64,000 bases of DNA from Chelonoidis abingdonii (lineage: Eukaryota; Chordata; Testudines; Testudinidae). The stretch lies in NCBI RefSeq assembly GCF_003597395.2, contig NC_133782.1, forward strand, positions 4,039,249 to 4,103,248, given 5' to 3'. Both the position numbers and the translations under genes were made by a program. The first letter of the stretch is position 1. Every line of letters begins with the position of its first letter. The notes beneath the pieces were generated by a model. It had not been told where the DNA came from and ran no database searches. It worked only from the letters and a program-made list of their open reading frames with translations. This document shows positions 46,272-57,335 of the stretch, piece after piece.

Positions 46272-48520
46272 TAATGTTTGTCCCTTTTTTGTTACAGGCT
46301 TTAAAGCATAATATAATTTCAATATCCATATTTCCTCCTGTAGTGTTAATACAGGCGTTTCATGATGACATTAATCACCAGTGTGTCAGTAGCTTTTAGA
46401 AAAGACCTCACTCTATAAACTTTTGTAACATAACAATGTTGTATACAATCAGTTGATTAAATTACTTATCAGTTCAGTTCCCCACCCCCATCTTTATAGA
46501 CCAGTAAACCTTTAAAATAGATTATTCTCAAGATTATACCTCAAAATAAAGTTTATTCAAGCTGTGAGGAAGGCAAATTGGAGTCTGGTGGTGAAAGAAG
46601 CTCCATGCTCTTTCTCCCCTGCTGGTGTTTGCAGGAAAAGAACAATCTGTGTTTTAGCAATCTCCTCCCCTTGTTAGTTGGATGGCCCCGTTTATTGCTT
46701 ATACATATGTTGACATAAATCCACCTTTCTTTGTCTGAAGCAGACTGTGCTTGTGCATTGCTTGCCAAACACGTTTTAAGAATATAATTCTAGCACATAT
46801 TCATGACTTTTTTAACACACCCTGTGCATACGTCAGACAAGAATTGTAATGACCAGTGAGTTATTAGTTTTGCAATGATATCTAACATGCCACCTTTTAG
46901 ATACAGATTATAACAATAGTGTGCTAGATGTGATGAGTATGTCAGGCCTAACAAGATCTGCTGACACAGTACTAACCATAAATGGGCCTCGGTATTACAG
47001 CATGTGCCTAGAGCAAAAAGTTAGGCTTGTATTTTTCAGAAATGCAGGTCAGTAAATGTATTCGTGTAGCTGCATTGTGATTTTTGAACCAATCCCTCTG
47101 GCCTTATTTTCTCCAACATTTACTTCTGAAAGTCAGTGGCTTAGTGTAGATCTGTGCTCTTCCTGAGATCAGCTGGGAATTTCTTGGAGAAATGAATAAG
47201 GTAACTGTTCCTATCACTACTTGTAAGCTTAGTTCATACAAATTAAAATCTTCTTTAACTGCCCTCTAGACATGGTCCTTAGCAGTAATCAGTGACTGTA
47301 CCTGTTAAATATTAACATTTTACAGCATTTTAAAAAGTAAAGAATAGTCCAAGACTTTGTAATCATCTTCTTGCAAAGAGCAGCTGACATTTCTTGGAAA
47401 GCTTTAAAAGAATTTCATTTATGAAACAATTCTAGTTTTCTTGTTTCCTGTTTCCTTCTCTCCTGTATTTTTAGGGACATTTGTATGAGAACTGGAACTT
47501 TGTTTTCATGATATGGTTATCTCCTGCTGATTAATTCACACTTGATTTCATAGTTCTCTGTGACAGTGTAGGAATGTTTGATGGCTCAGAGGCTTTGTGT
47601 AGGGGAATCAAGCAGTTGGAATAGCAGAGCCCTTAACAGACAACAACTCCAGTTTTCATACACGTGTCCCCAGTATTAAGAAAAAGAGTTTCTACATTTC
47701 TCTGTTATCTAGGTTACCCCCTAAATAGGATGTTGCCTTATGAGGGAGGGTGTCAGATGGTTCCATCATATGCCATGATGTAAAAAGATACCGATTACAA
47801 AATTCCCGCCATGATCTGTAGCCACAATCACTTCTTTCTACCTCCTCCCCCTTCAGGGAACTGAGTTGAGTCCCTTCCTTTTCAAAGAGAATTTCAATTT
47901 TTGTTCTGCAGTTTTTTAAAAAAAATAATTTTTTTTTAAAAGTTGTTAACATATGGCCACTTAAGAACTTGAAACTGTTGATTGGCATTGTGATGAAATA
48001 CAAACCATAGCTTTATCTCTGTAAGAGGGCACAATGGCCTGTCAATCAAAAGCGCTCCTTTGGACTGCAACAAATTATTTTTAATTATGTGGTTAAAAGA
48101 ATGGTGTTAGCTGCTTTTGACCTTGATCAGGTTTGTACTCTCTATTGCATATGCTGCTATGTTTTTAAAATTTGAAATAATTATTCCCCTTTGATGATGT
48201 TTTTCTATTTGGCAAATGTTATTCTTTTCTCACTTTATTTCCTGGGTAAAGATAAATCCTATCCTTGTTAAATGAATTGGGCTTTTTTTCTTCCTTCCTT
48301 GGCATGCCAGCACTGTTTGTTAGCACAGCTATTTGGAAGATTGCTACTTGCTGCCTAAGAGAAAACACAAGGCATTATTTTAGTACTGACCTCACACATT
48401 GTGGCTGATTTTCCCATTGTTTTAACAGGTTCCTAGAATATGCAGGCAGAGTACAAGGATCCAAACTATGTTTCCCTTGAAAATTCTGGATTGTCCTTCA
48501 CAAAGCATTGATAATGTATG
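46272..48520. other. RTEL1 intron, no feature recognised
   Basis: AT-rich intron with homopolymer patches (47915-47940). No exon, RNA gene or firmly recognised repeat. Confidence 0.5.
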
Positions 48521-48531
48521 TTCTCTCTCAG

Positions 48532-48777
48532 GAGAAAATCACACCCATATCCCTAAGAAGGACCCTGAAGAGGAATCAAGCTCTCGCAGAGAGGACCACC
48601 ATGAGCTAGTCAGGGCTACATATCTCAATGATCTGAAAAAAGCTTTGGACAAAAACAGTTACAGCCGCTTCTGTGAAGCACTATCGGCTTATAAGAAGAC
48701 AGATGACTATGATGCCATGGTGTTGGTGGTAGCTGCCCTCACCACCGAGAAGCCAGAGTACTTTCACCTCTTGCAAC
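48532..48777 (+). CDS. RTEL1: RTEL1 exon, second harmonin-N-like domain (5' part)
   Basis: The acceptor is ttctctctcag at 48521-48531, chosen over a weaker upstream AG because only this one keeps phase 1. It encodes an acidic linker, then ATYLNDLKKALDKNSYSR, FCEALSAYKKTDDYD and ALTTEKPEYFHLLQ, the second harmonin-N-like domain. The exon end is unusual: joining in frame to FYMFVRP requires a cut after 48777, where the intron begins gcaagt rather than GT. The nearest GT (48782) would shift the frame and give an early stop. Confidence 0.9.
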
Positions 48778-49973
48778 GCAAGTATTTTTATTTAACTTTT
48801 TTTGTTTTAGAAAGAGATATAGGTGCTGTGATCCTGTCCCTCATACACCCCAGATGTACACAGTAAACTCTCACTGACTGGCATAAATTGGTTGCAAACT
48901 CTGTCCTTCTGATGAACTTATTAGCACTGACAGAACACATTGCACTCTTCTCTCTGTGTTCAGCACTCTGGGACAATGGGACTTGCTGTATAAAAGTGTT
49001 AGCCAAATCCCGGTAATTTTGAAGTTATAAAATTGGGCACTGCTTCCACTTGTTCTGATTACACTCTGTTCCTGAAGAAACCTAAAACAGATAATACTTC
49101 AACTAGACTCACTTCCTCCAGATGTGCTTCTTTCACTTGTATGATTTCATTGCATTATTTTCCTTATTTCTGCAAGGACTGCTCTTTAGAACAGGTGATT
49201 CTGTTTATTGCATAGACTCTCAAACTACTGTTCTCATGGCTATTGGCTGCCATATCTGGTGCTATGCCCTAAAAGACTTTCAGCTTTTATGGATAGACAG
49301 TCTCACTTCTGATCCACTGTTTTTTCCCCTCAGGTATTTACATGGACACAGTTAAGGAATTTTATTATGATTAACACTCTTTATTTACCATTATTTATAA
49401 TAAACCTTTAGAATTTAGAAACTGACATTTATTTCCTTACAGAATTTTTTTCCTTCCTCCCCATATGTGTTGGTTTGTTACTGTAGAGTTTCTTAATATA
49501 TCCTAGGCTACTGGCACTGAAAAGTTCAGGTTAGGTTTTGATTTAGCTTAAATAATACACACAGATTTTCAGAGAGATAAAGAAAAAGGAGAACATACAC
49601 ATGTTGGGCCTAACCAGCTTGAAGAGGGATCTCTAATTCCACTACTGTAATGTTTCATTACTGCCCTCTTACTGGCTTGTGGGCATCCCAGTGCCTTTGA
49701 TGGGCAGCTCTCTTTAGGGAGGAGTGGATGCTAGTGGATGCAAGGCAACTGAAGGATGAGAGCAGCTAGCAGGAATAGAAAATGCTGAAATGTGGCTCTG
49801 TTGGGTCCCACAGAATCCCATCCAAAATCCTGCATCAGAGTGTTGGGAAATAGGTTGCCCTACTCTGTTAACTGTAGATGTGGGTTTGTCACAGCTGAAG
49901 CATAAAATGGAAATGAATCACATGATGTGATGAGTCAGAATTTCCTGTTGAATGTCACGTTATTGAATATGCA
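48778..49973. other. RTEL1 intron 9, 5' part
   Basis: Starts with gcaagt, the proposed GC donor. No repeat family recognised; short open frames here are not supported. Confidence 0.5.
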
Positions 49974-50145
49974 GTGTTGTTGTAGCTGTGTCAGTCCCAG
50001 GATGCTAGAGAGACAAGGTAGGTGACGGTAGTATATTTTTATTGGACCAACTTCTCTTGGTGAGAGAGTTTTGAAAGCTTGTCTCTCTCGCCAACAAAAG
50101 TTGGTCCAATAAAAGATATTACCTCAACCACTTTTTGTCTCTATT
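49974..50145. repeat. Foldback interspersed repeat, copy 2
   Basis: tttattggaccaacttctct and acaaaagttggtccaataaa are inverted arms around a short loop; outer ends read gttgtagctgtgtcagtccc and cctcaaccactttttgtctc. Same family as 10305-10520. Confidence 0.85.
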
Positions 50146-50659
50146 ATTGACTACGATGTGTTAATGTTTTTACTGAGCAAGCCAGTTTCAGATTGAAGTA
50201 CCACAAAGGAATTGTCTAAGCCCGGCAATAACCCATAGTGGGGACTTTTTAAAATTTCTGTACTCATGGTCTGATTCTTTCCCAATAAACAAACCATACC
50301 AGGAGGATTCCTTCCTGACAACCTTTTTGGGCTCCAAACTTGTTTGACTTTGCTGTAACACCCTGGCGCACCAGAACAGAATGAATGTCCCTTTCAGGGG
50401 TGGAAGCAGAATTTTCAGACAAGCTGATGCTGCTATCATTGCCAATAGTCATCCATCCTCTAGTGAGAAAAAGAATTAATCATCGACCCCTCAAGAAACG
50501 ATCAGATATTCCCCAAACCTTCAGACATGCTGGGCAGAGGGTGGGAATCGATGGCTATTCTGGCTCAGTCTCCATAGAGCTTTTCCAAAAAGGAATGAAC
50601 AATCTATGCTAAACCAATTCATTTAATGTATGTGTGACTTTTTAAAACATTTTGGGCAG

Positions 50660-50863
50660 GGTTCTACATGTTTGTACGTCCTCATCACAAAGAACGATTC
50701 AGGAGGATGTGTAAAGACTTGACGGGAACGAGCTGCAGTGAGGAGGAGAAGAAGAAATTGCAACCGGAAGTGCAGGAGGCCAAAAGCCCTCTGAATTTGG
50801 AGAATTCATGTTCCAAAGCAGAAACCAGTGAAACTCAGGATAAAGCGGTCAGCCACACACCAG
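50660..50863 (+). CDS. RTEL1: RTEL1 exon, second harmonin-N-like domain (3' part)
   Basis: The acceptor is ttttgggcag and the donor is gtttgg at 50864. Phase 1 in and out. It encodes FYMFVRPHHKERFRRMCKDL then TGTSCSEEEKKKL, matching FSMFVRPHHKQRF...DLTG of mammals. It closes the second harmonin-N-like domain and enters a charged, low-complexity linker rich in Glu, Lys and Ser. Confidence 0.95.
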
Positions 50864-50899
50864 GTTTGGAATGAACACTTTTCTGGCATTTAGACAGTA

Positions 50900-51110
50900 G
50901 TATTTATTATTGTGGTAGCACGTAGGAGCACTCCAGACATGGATCTGGACCCCATTATGCTAGATGCTGTACAAACACAAAACACAATAATGGATCCTGC
51001 CTCAAAGAGTTTGCAATCTAAGTATCAGATGAGAGAACAGGTGGGTGCAGAAAGACGAGTGGATGAACACAAGGAAATAATGAGACAGTCACCTGCAAAA
51101 TCATTCTTCT
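50900..51110 (+). repeat. Unclassified amniote interspersed repeat
   Basis: agcacgtaggagcactccag, ctagatgctgtacaaacaca and gcctcaaagagtttgcaatc match a repeat I remember as common in reptile and bird genomes (ctaggcgctgtacaaacaca). I cannot name the family with certainty. Confidence 0.55.
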
Positions 51111-51427
51111 GCTCTCATGGGAAAATTAAGGCAAGATCCTTCCATGTGAGCAAAGTCCACTATCTTTAGGTAGAGTCTGCCACATTAGAGTCATTCCATT
51201 GGGAGGCTCTCCATTTTGTTCAGTGATAATTTTGTGTATGTTAATACAGTATTAGAAACGTGTGGTATGGAACAATGTAAATTAGGGGGGAAAAAGTTAA
51301 TCAATTTTTTCTGGCAGACTTCTAAATGAAAACCTCCTGGAAATGCCAGTTGGACAAATTTCACAAAGAGTTGAGGTATGTCTAGTATTATGCATTATAT
51401 ACTGTTTTGATATGTATTCATGTGCAG

Positions 51428-51607
51428 CTGCTTTCAAGAGTGACATGCCAAGAAAAACCCAGAGCAAGATTTTCTCCTTCTGCAGTAATCAGAACAGCAA
51501 ACCTGGATCTCAAAAGACAGATACATTGACAGGATCCTGCAGCATAAGAGCACCTACCAACCCACGCAGTTTGCCATTCTTGCCTCTCAATATGGAGCCA
51601 GAGTGTG
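51428..51607 (+). CDS. RTEL1: RTEL1 exon with PIP box
   Basis: The acceptor is tgtgcag at 51421-51427 and the donor is gtaggt at 51608. Phase 1 in and out. It encodes KTQSKIFSFCSNQN, corresponding to GKTQSKISSFLRQR in human RTEL1, the PCNA-interaction motif that links the helicase to replication forks. The first half of the motif (Q, I and the aromatic F) is present; position 8 is Cys where a canonical PIP box has an aromatic residue. The rest is a diverged Ser/Thr/Pro linker. Confidence 0.92.
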
Positions 51608-51884
51608 GTAGGTGTAGATATGTTAGGCAGAGATTTGCCCTCTAACTCTAGAGAAGAGTGGTCAAAAATGTGTTGGAAATCCAAATTATGTTCACCCTTT
51701 TTAGAACAGTATGGAGCCACCTTTTATTACTGCAGTTATTCATGTGTATTTAAGCACTCAGTGATGAGTGTGGTATAAAAGCCTATATAGAATACAATCG
51801 AATTTGAGTTTTCTTGTTCAGCTATGTCCATTCTGTCTAAGTATTTATGTGGCCTAGGATGAGTGCCCCCTGAGAATTATTGCA

Positions 51885-52015
51885 GTTATCCTCAAACCTA
51901 CCCTGTGAGGTCAGTAGTATTACCCAGCTTAATAAATGGGAAATTGAGGCACAGAACAAGTGAGTGAGGTCACACAAAAGAAGCTGTGTAATAGGGCCAG
52001 GAATTAAACCTCTAA
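51885..52015 (-). repeat. MIR-like remnant
   Basis: The plus strand shows aataaatgggaaattgaggc, acagaacaagtgagtgaggt and cacacaaaagaagctgtgta, the reverse-oriented tail of a MIR/CORE-type SINE (gggaaactgaggcacagag, ggtcacacagc). Confidence 0.6.
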
Positions 52016-52193
52016 AATACAGGGGCCTCATAAAACAGATTGCACACACCTTCAACCATTGCTTTCTACAAAATGCACTGGAAACATGAATGTATAAGAA
52101 CTTCCGAAACAAAGAGTTACTGAAATTTAGTGTCTTCTTTCTCTCTCTCTCCTTCCCTACCCCGGTAACTTCTCTCTCAACTGCTATTTTTAG

Positions 52194-52297
52194 GAAGATT
52201 CCAGTGCTCTAAATGCAAATCTGAGGATGATGTGCCTTTTAAATGCCAGTTATGTACCTTCACTTGCTGCAAAACATGTTGGGAACAGCTCTTAAAG
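52194..52297 (+). CDS. RTEL1: RTEL1 exon, RING-type domain (first half)
   Basis: The acceptor is tgctatttttag and the donor is gttggc at 52298. Phase 1 in, phase 0 out. It encodes FQCSKCKSEDDVPFKCQLC then TFTCCKTCWEQLLK: three CxxC-type pairs. This is the start of the C-terminal C4C4 RING-type zinc-binding domain found in the long vertebrate RTEL1 isoform, which mediates binding to telomeric TRF2 in mammals (family knowledge). The spacing of cysteine pairs supports zinc coordination. Confidence 0.92.
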
Positions 52298-53460
52298 GTT
52301 GGCTTTGCTTATTAGTTTCAGTTATTTTCTGAAACTTTTAGTAAATTTTGTGTTGGTTTAATGAACCAGATGGACAGCCCTGGAGTCGGAAGTCCTCTGC
52401 TTACCAACAACATACAAAGTTCAGGCTTCCTTCAGGGCTTTACCACTCTGACTCCATCATCTCCATTCTCCTGTGATTGAAGGCAGACCATATCTTTTGT
52501 CCTGGTTCAGAAATAAAGCCTCACCCCATCTGAGCCTTCCCCAATTTTCTCTGCCTCCAGAAGGGTGTAAGTGGCAATCTAAGGAACTTAATTTGTGGCC
52601 GAGCTTTTTCATACATCTTAACTCTTATTTTAAACATTTTCTTTGCCCAGTTTCATTTCATTCCTGAAGTGTCTTCTATAAGGCACAATCAAGAGGCAAC
52701 CTTCCTGCCATCACTGCATCATCCTGCTACTTTAGCGTTATCCTGGCTTGCAGAGATGCATGCCTTCCCTCTGGATAAGAAGATGAAAGCATTACTGCAA
52801 CTCTTTGGTAGCATCTGTGACTGGTTGGATCACAGATGGGAGTTGGGCCTCTGAGTGCTAAAGACAAGCACACTTTTGTGAGTTGTTTTCAGGTAAGCCT
52901 GCAGCTTTAGGGCAAGTAATTCAGACCCTGGGTCTTTGCTGGAGCAGACGGGAGTGTCTGGCTCAGCAAGACAGGATGTTGGAGTCCTGAGCTGGCAGGG
53001 AAAACAGGAGCAGAGGTAGTCTTGGCACATCAGTTGGCAGCTCCCAAGGGGTTTTCTGTGATCTATCCCATCACAGCATCCTCCACAACAGATATTTTCT
53101 TAAACTCCCTGTGCTGTGCAGTGCTCTCAGTGACTCAAGTACTGTAGTCCAACAGGATCTGTGGCTCTTCACATGAAAGGCAGATGAAAGGATGAAAAGG
53201 CTTGACAGCTTCCATGTACTCGGGGGTGAGGACAAGGGTGTTAATCAGAGGCCTGTAAACAAGTTGGTCACAAAGGCAGCAGAGAAGAAAGAGAAATCCC
53301 TCTCCTCTCACCCACGAAGCAGTACAGAAGGGACTATGAGCAGGCATTCAGAAATGGGCAGTACTTCTGTACCTACCAGTCTTCTGAGCTTCATAGGGAC
53401 TGTTTGTCAGAAAGAAGACCCAAGTGTGGAAAATCCAGATTAAATTAATAATAAAGACAT
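52298..53460. other. RTEL1 intron 12, 5' part
   Basis: No exon found. The region 53192-53443 is open for 83 codons but without a family match. Confidence 0.45.
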
Positions 53461-53679
53461 CTTCAGACAAATGAGTTCTAGAATCCATTCAGAACAGCTG
53501 TTCAATAGAATATTCCCCCCAAAATGCATGATATTCCCAACATTAAAGAATCCAGAAAATTACAAGAAAGCCAGTAGGCCATGTTGTTACTGCTGCAGGT
53601 TAGGAGCTATAGAATCAGTTCCATCAAACAAGCAATCTTATAGAGTGTATTTGAGTGTTTCTTTTTGGTTCAAAATAGG

Positions 53680-54250
53680 ACAGGGCCATGCAAACCATCT
53701 TGGATCTCAAAGCGCTCAGTTTATTCACTCAAAAGTCAAACTTCAGTATAGAGGCTTTTAAGTCTATCATAAAAGGTCTGCCTCCCCAGAACTTCCTGTC
53801 ATTGATAAGCAGAAACAGGAGTGAAGTATGTCATTACAAGTGTCTAAATTTCTGCCACTACAAGAGACATTTTGAGTATAAGTCCCTTCCTTTCAGTTTG
53901 TTGGCCTTGCCATGAATCTTTACTGAGGTCCTAGTGGCAGCTGTCCAAGAAACAGGAATACCTGTCTGCCTGTTCCCAGACAGCTTGCTACCAGCCCTCT
54001 CGAGGTAGAAAGCCCTTGAGGCCAGTATCCTGCTGGTATGTTCTTTCTTAATCTCTGCAGCAGAAGGCCCAGGCTGATTACAAAACAGCATCGTATCACT
54101 GGATTCCTAAGAGCTGAAAAATCCACAGGTTTGTTTCCTGTTTGCTACAGACCTTCTATGAATCCTTCTTTTGAACCGCTGAGGAAGGACTCCCTGTGAT
54201 TTTTCACTTGCAAACTCTTTTCTAATTGCTATTATGTCAGGCTGGGGTTT
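53680..54250 (+). mobile_element. DIRS-like remnant F, heavily decayed
   Basis: Pieces resembling RT (DLKALSLFTQKSNFSIEAFK, then FEYKSLPFSLLALP, comparable to the region around motif B) are followed about 300 bp later by NPSFEPLRKDSL and a FSNCYYVRL-like piece, comparable to PFKPLATCSLL and FLVAITSAR of the recombinase. Stops and frameshifts are frequent and no terminal repeats were found. The DIRS assignment is tentative. Confidence 0.4.
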
Positions 54251-54681
54251 TTTGTTTTGTGTTTTTTTGGAGGGGACGGGGAGCCACAGTACTGCACCAT
54301 CCTGTATTTTTCGTCAGGAGGAGGTGGTGGTTCTTAGGACTGAACGATACCTTAATTCCAAAGATTAGTTTAGTGTTTTCTTAGCTCACAAGTAAATGAA
54401 CCTTCTGTCCTTCTGCCATAATTCTCAGCAGCCTGTAGAGATGAAATGGCACACTCTTGTATGGGTGTAGTTACAGTCAACCTGTCATGGATCTAGTGGT
54501 GTCTGGACTTCTGTTCCCAGAGGGCATATATTCACTGGGTGGTAAGGGAGTGTTCTTAATTTTGGTTACTCGTCTGCATTAGCTAACTCTGGTTAAAATA
54601 GCAGGGAAAACATGGCAACTCGTTTTTTAACTTACATTAGCAGATTGAGTTCAACCATAGACTCCTCTATAGGCTTTAACT

Positions 54682-55262
54682 CAGGAGTTGGCAACCTACA
54701 GCACACGTGCCAAAGGTGGCACGCAAGCTGATTTTGATGGCACGCGCTGCTCTGGGGTTCCTGCTGCTTCCCCGTTGCCAGCCGGAGTCCTGGCTGCAAG
54801 CCCACCTCAGTCCGCTATCGGCCTGGGGTTCTGCTCACCGAGGCCGGCAGGAGGCTGAGTGGGCTGGCTGCTGGGACCCCAGCTGTCAAGGGGCCAGCAG
54901 CCGGAACCCCAAACCGGCAGCAGGCTGAGTGCTACTGGCACCCCAGACCAGCAGCGGGCTGAGCAGGACCAGTGGCTGGACCCCAGTCCGGCAGCGGGCT
55001 GAGCTGGGTTCGTGGCTGGAATCCCAGACCACGATCCCAGGGAAGGGTCATACTAAATTGATAAGATCTGCATTTTAATTTTATTTTAAATGAAGCTGGT
55101 TAAATATTTTTAAAGCCTTATTTACTTCAAACACAACAATAGTTTATTTATATAATACAGACAGAGCGAGAGAGACAGACACCTTCTACAAATGTTAAGG
55201 CACGGGAAACCTTAAATTACAGTGAATTTGGCACACCACTTCTGAAACGTTGCCGACCCCTG
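54682..55262. mobile_element. hAT-type nonautonomous element, 581 bp
   Basis: Starts caggagttggcaacctacag and ends gaaacgttgccgacccctg, imperfect inverted repeats, flanked by a perfect 8-bp duplication, ctttaact (54674-54681 and 55263-55270). The interior has internal repeats of ccagcagc/ggcagcgggctgag but no transposase. Confidence 0.9.
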
Positions 55263-55589
55263 CTTTAACTCATGTTGCTAATTCAAGTTAAAAGTGGAGT
55301 TGCTCTGTCGTCATAGCTATTTTAACCCAAGTCAGTTAATTTGGATTAGCTAACCAAAATTAGGAGCAAACCTCTTTTTCACTGAAGGACCTACCCGTTC
55401 TGGTTTCTTCGAATGCACGCAACACAGGTCTGGGGTCTTTTGACCTGTCTCATGGAGGAAATGTGATTCTTCCACTCCGACTAGGATCTGGCTACACTAC
55501 CCTGGGTATACCAGCCACTTATCCTGCAGGACCAACTGGTTTTCAAGCACCTGCGTTTCCTCCCTTCAGGAACCTGTGACCAGTGATAC

Positions 55590-55885
55590 AGGGTATGTAT
55601 ATACTGCAGCTGGGAGTGTGCATCCCAGCCTGGGTAGACAGATTTGCACTAGCTTGCTAAAAGTAGCAGTGTGGATGTTGCAGCCTGGGCAGCAGTTTGG
55701 GCTACTCCCTAAGTGCAGATCCAGGGGGTTAGATGGGCTTGGACTTGGATGGCTAGCCAAAGCCACCTCCCATGCCACAACATCCACACTGCTATTTTTA
55801 GCAGGTGAGCTTGAGTGAAGTTAGCACAAGTCTGTATGTCCATGCTGGGAGGCACGCTCTTAGCTGCAGTGTTTTCAGGCCTGTT
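55590..55885. repeat. Foldback MITE-like repeat
   Basis: gctaaaagtagcagtgtgga near 55655 and tccacactgctatttttagc near 55785 are inverted arms; the outer part gggtatgtatatactgcagc pairs loosely with cttagctgcagtgttttcag. GC-rich loop. No coding capacity. Confidence 0.75.
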
Positions 55886-56335
55886 GCCAGAGTTGAAAGC
55901 ACTGGAAAAACATATGTTAGCTTCCTTGTGACATGGGTCTGGTATAGTTTGGTTGATGAGCAGTTGAGTATCTTGCAGTTTTGGAAGCTGTCATTCTTAG
56001 AAAGACCTGGTGGGGGCAGGTTCTCTGACCCAAGAGACAGCATAGAAGGTCTGTTCTGCCTCCAGTCACCTAGGAAAGAGAGGGAAACCAAGTGTTAATA
56101 TTGTGGCACACAGAAGGTCTGAGAGAGGAAAGAAATTTTCCCATCTCTCTCTGAAGCCTGGAGGAGGAGAAGCAACCTCTCATTTTTGTTCAATTTTCGA
56201 TCCAGCTTCACTCCCAGTGGTGATTTGTTTTGTGACAGATGTCTCACCAGCAGGAAATGAACAGCCACTGACTGCTTATTTCCCCTGGGCCCCCAAACCA
56301 CCATCACATGGTAGTAATATTTGATCACTACTGAC

Positions 56336-56400
56336 ATAGGCTGGATTCGAACTGGTGACTTGTAGGCTAAACTTTGGTCCTTTACTACAAGTTACTCATG
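56336..56400 (-). repeat. tRNA-derived SINE-like head
   Basis: On the minus strand agtaaaggaccaaagtttag, then cctacaagtcaccagttcga followed by atcc, has the form of a tRNA anticodon-to-T-loop region, with a B box (gttcgaatcc). The acceptor stem is not complete, so a SINE head is more likely than a tRNA gene. Confidence 0.4.
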
Positions 56401-57200
56401 AATTCATTCATTCTAAATAATCATTTCAAACTTACTGCTTTTAATGAGGAAGTGACTAACAATCAATCATACAGCACACAATGTTGTCCTTTTACCCTAA
56501 TCTTAGTCCTTTCTCAGTCATTATTATGGTAAGACCACTTAAAGGTGTGGGAAGAATGATGGTCAGTCATTGGAATTTTCAGCACAGGAGGCTGTTCAGC
56601 CCGTAGGGCGTGCACTAGGAAGAGCAGCTTGGGAAAGATATCTCCAGTGAATTCTTTCAAGATCCATTTGGCAAGCTGAGCATCATGCACATGATGTATA
56701 CTGTAGGGCTTTGTCCTTAAATGTTTTGTGAAATTGGTAGTCTTAAATGCGCCAGTATACAATGAACAAGTAGACACTGTGCAGTTTTTTCCACATACCT
56801 CTTCCAGTGTGCCTCAGTACTGATTTGCAGCATTTTGTGCATGTTATTCCTGAGCAGAAACTATACATTGTTCTACCTTACGCAGTGGGTCTGTATAAAT
56901 GGGCAGATTATCATAATACTTTGCATGTATATAGTGCCTTCCATTTGAGGATATCAAAGCATGCTTACAAATGGATGTCTCCTGGGGATTAGATTGAGAC
57001 AACCAAGCTTCTATCCATTTGTAGCCTTTGAACCCGTTTCCAGAATCAAAAGGCTAATGCATTAAGCCTGTCTGCTGCAGTCTAGCTTCTGTTACGAGGA
57101 CTGACTAACTTCTATACTGGGAGACCTTGAACAGCTACTGCTCATGCTGCATCTGTCCTTTGAGTATGTAGCAATCTCCAAGGCTGTCAATATGGCATGC
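56401..57200. other. RTEL1 intron 12, no feature recognised
   Basis: No exon or named repeat identified. Confidence 0.45.
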
Positions 57201-57335
57201 ATGCATGCATCCGACGAAGTGGGTATTCACCCACGAAAGCTCATGCTCCAAAACATCTGTTAGTCTATAAGGTGCCACAGGACTCTTTGCTGCCTTTACA
57301 GATCCAGACTAACATGGCTACCCCTCTGATACTAG
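57201..57335 (+). repeat. SINE-like repeat, copy 2
   Basis: catccgacgaagtgggtatt, cacccacgaaagctcatgct, aggtgccacaggactctttg and ccagactaacatggctaccc. Same family as 46149-46271 (inverted) and 60315-60408. Confidence 0.85.

Noticed and set aside
48429..48531. Earlier acceptor at 48428 extending the exon upstream
   Set aside because: Phase 1 from the previous exon would give an immediate in-frame stop (tag). The 48531 acceptor has a better pyrimidine tract and keeps frame.
48782..48787. GT donor (gtattt) for the exon ending near 48777
   Set aside because: It leaves phase 2, so the next exon is read out of frame and stops early; it also breaks the conserved FYMFVRPHHK junction.
56336..56400. 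Candidate tRNA gene on the minus strand
   Set aside because: There is a B box, but no closing acceptor stem or proper D arm; a SINE head fits better.
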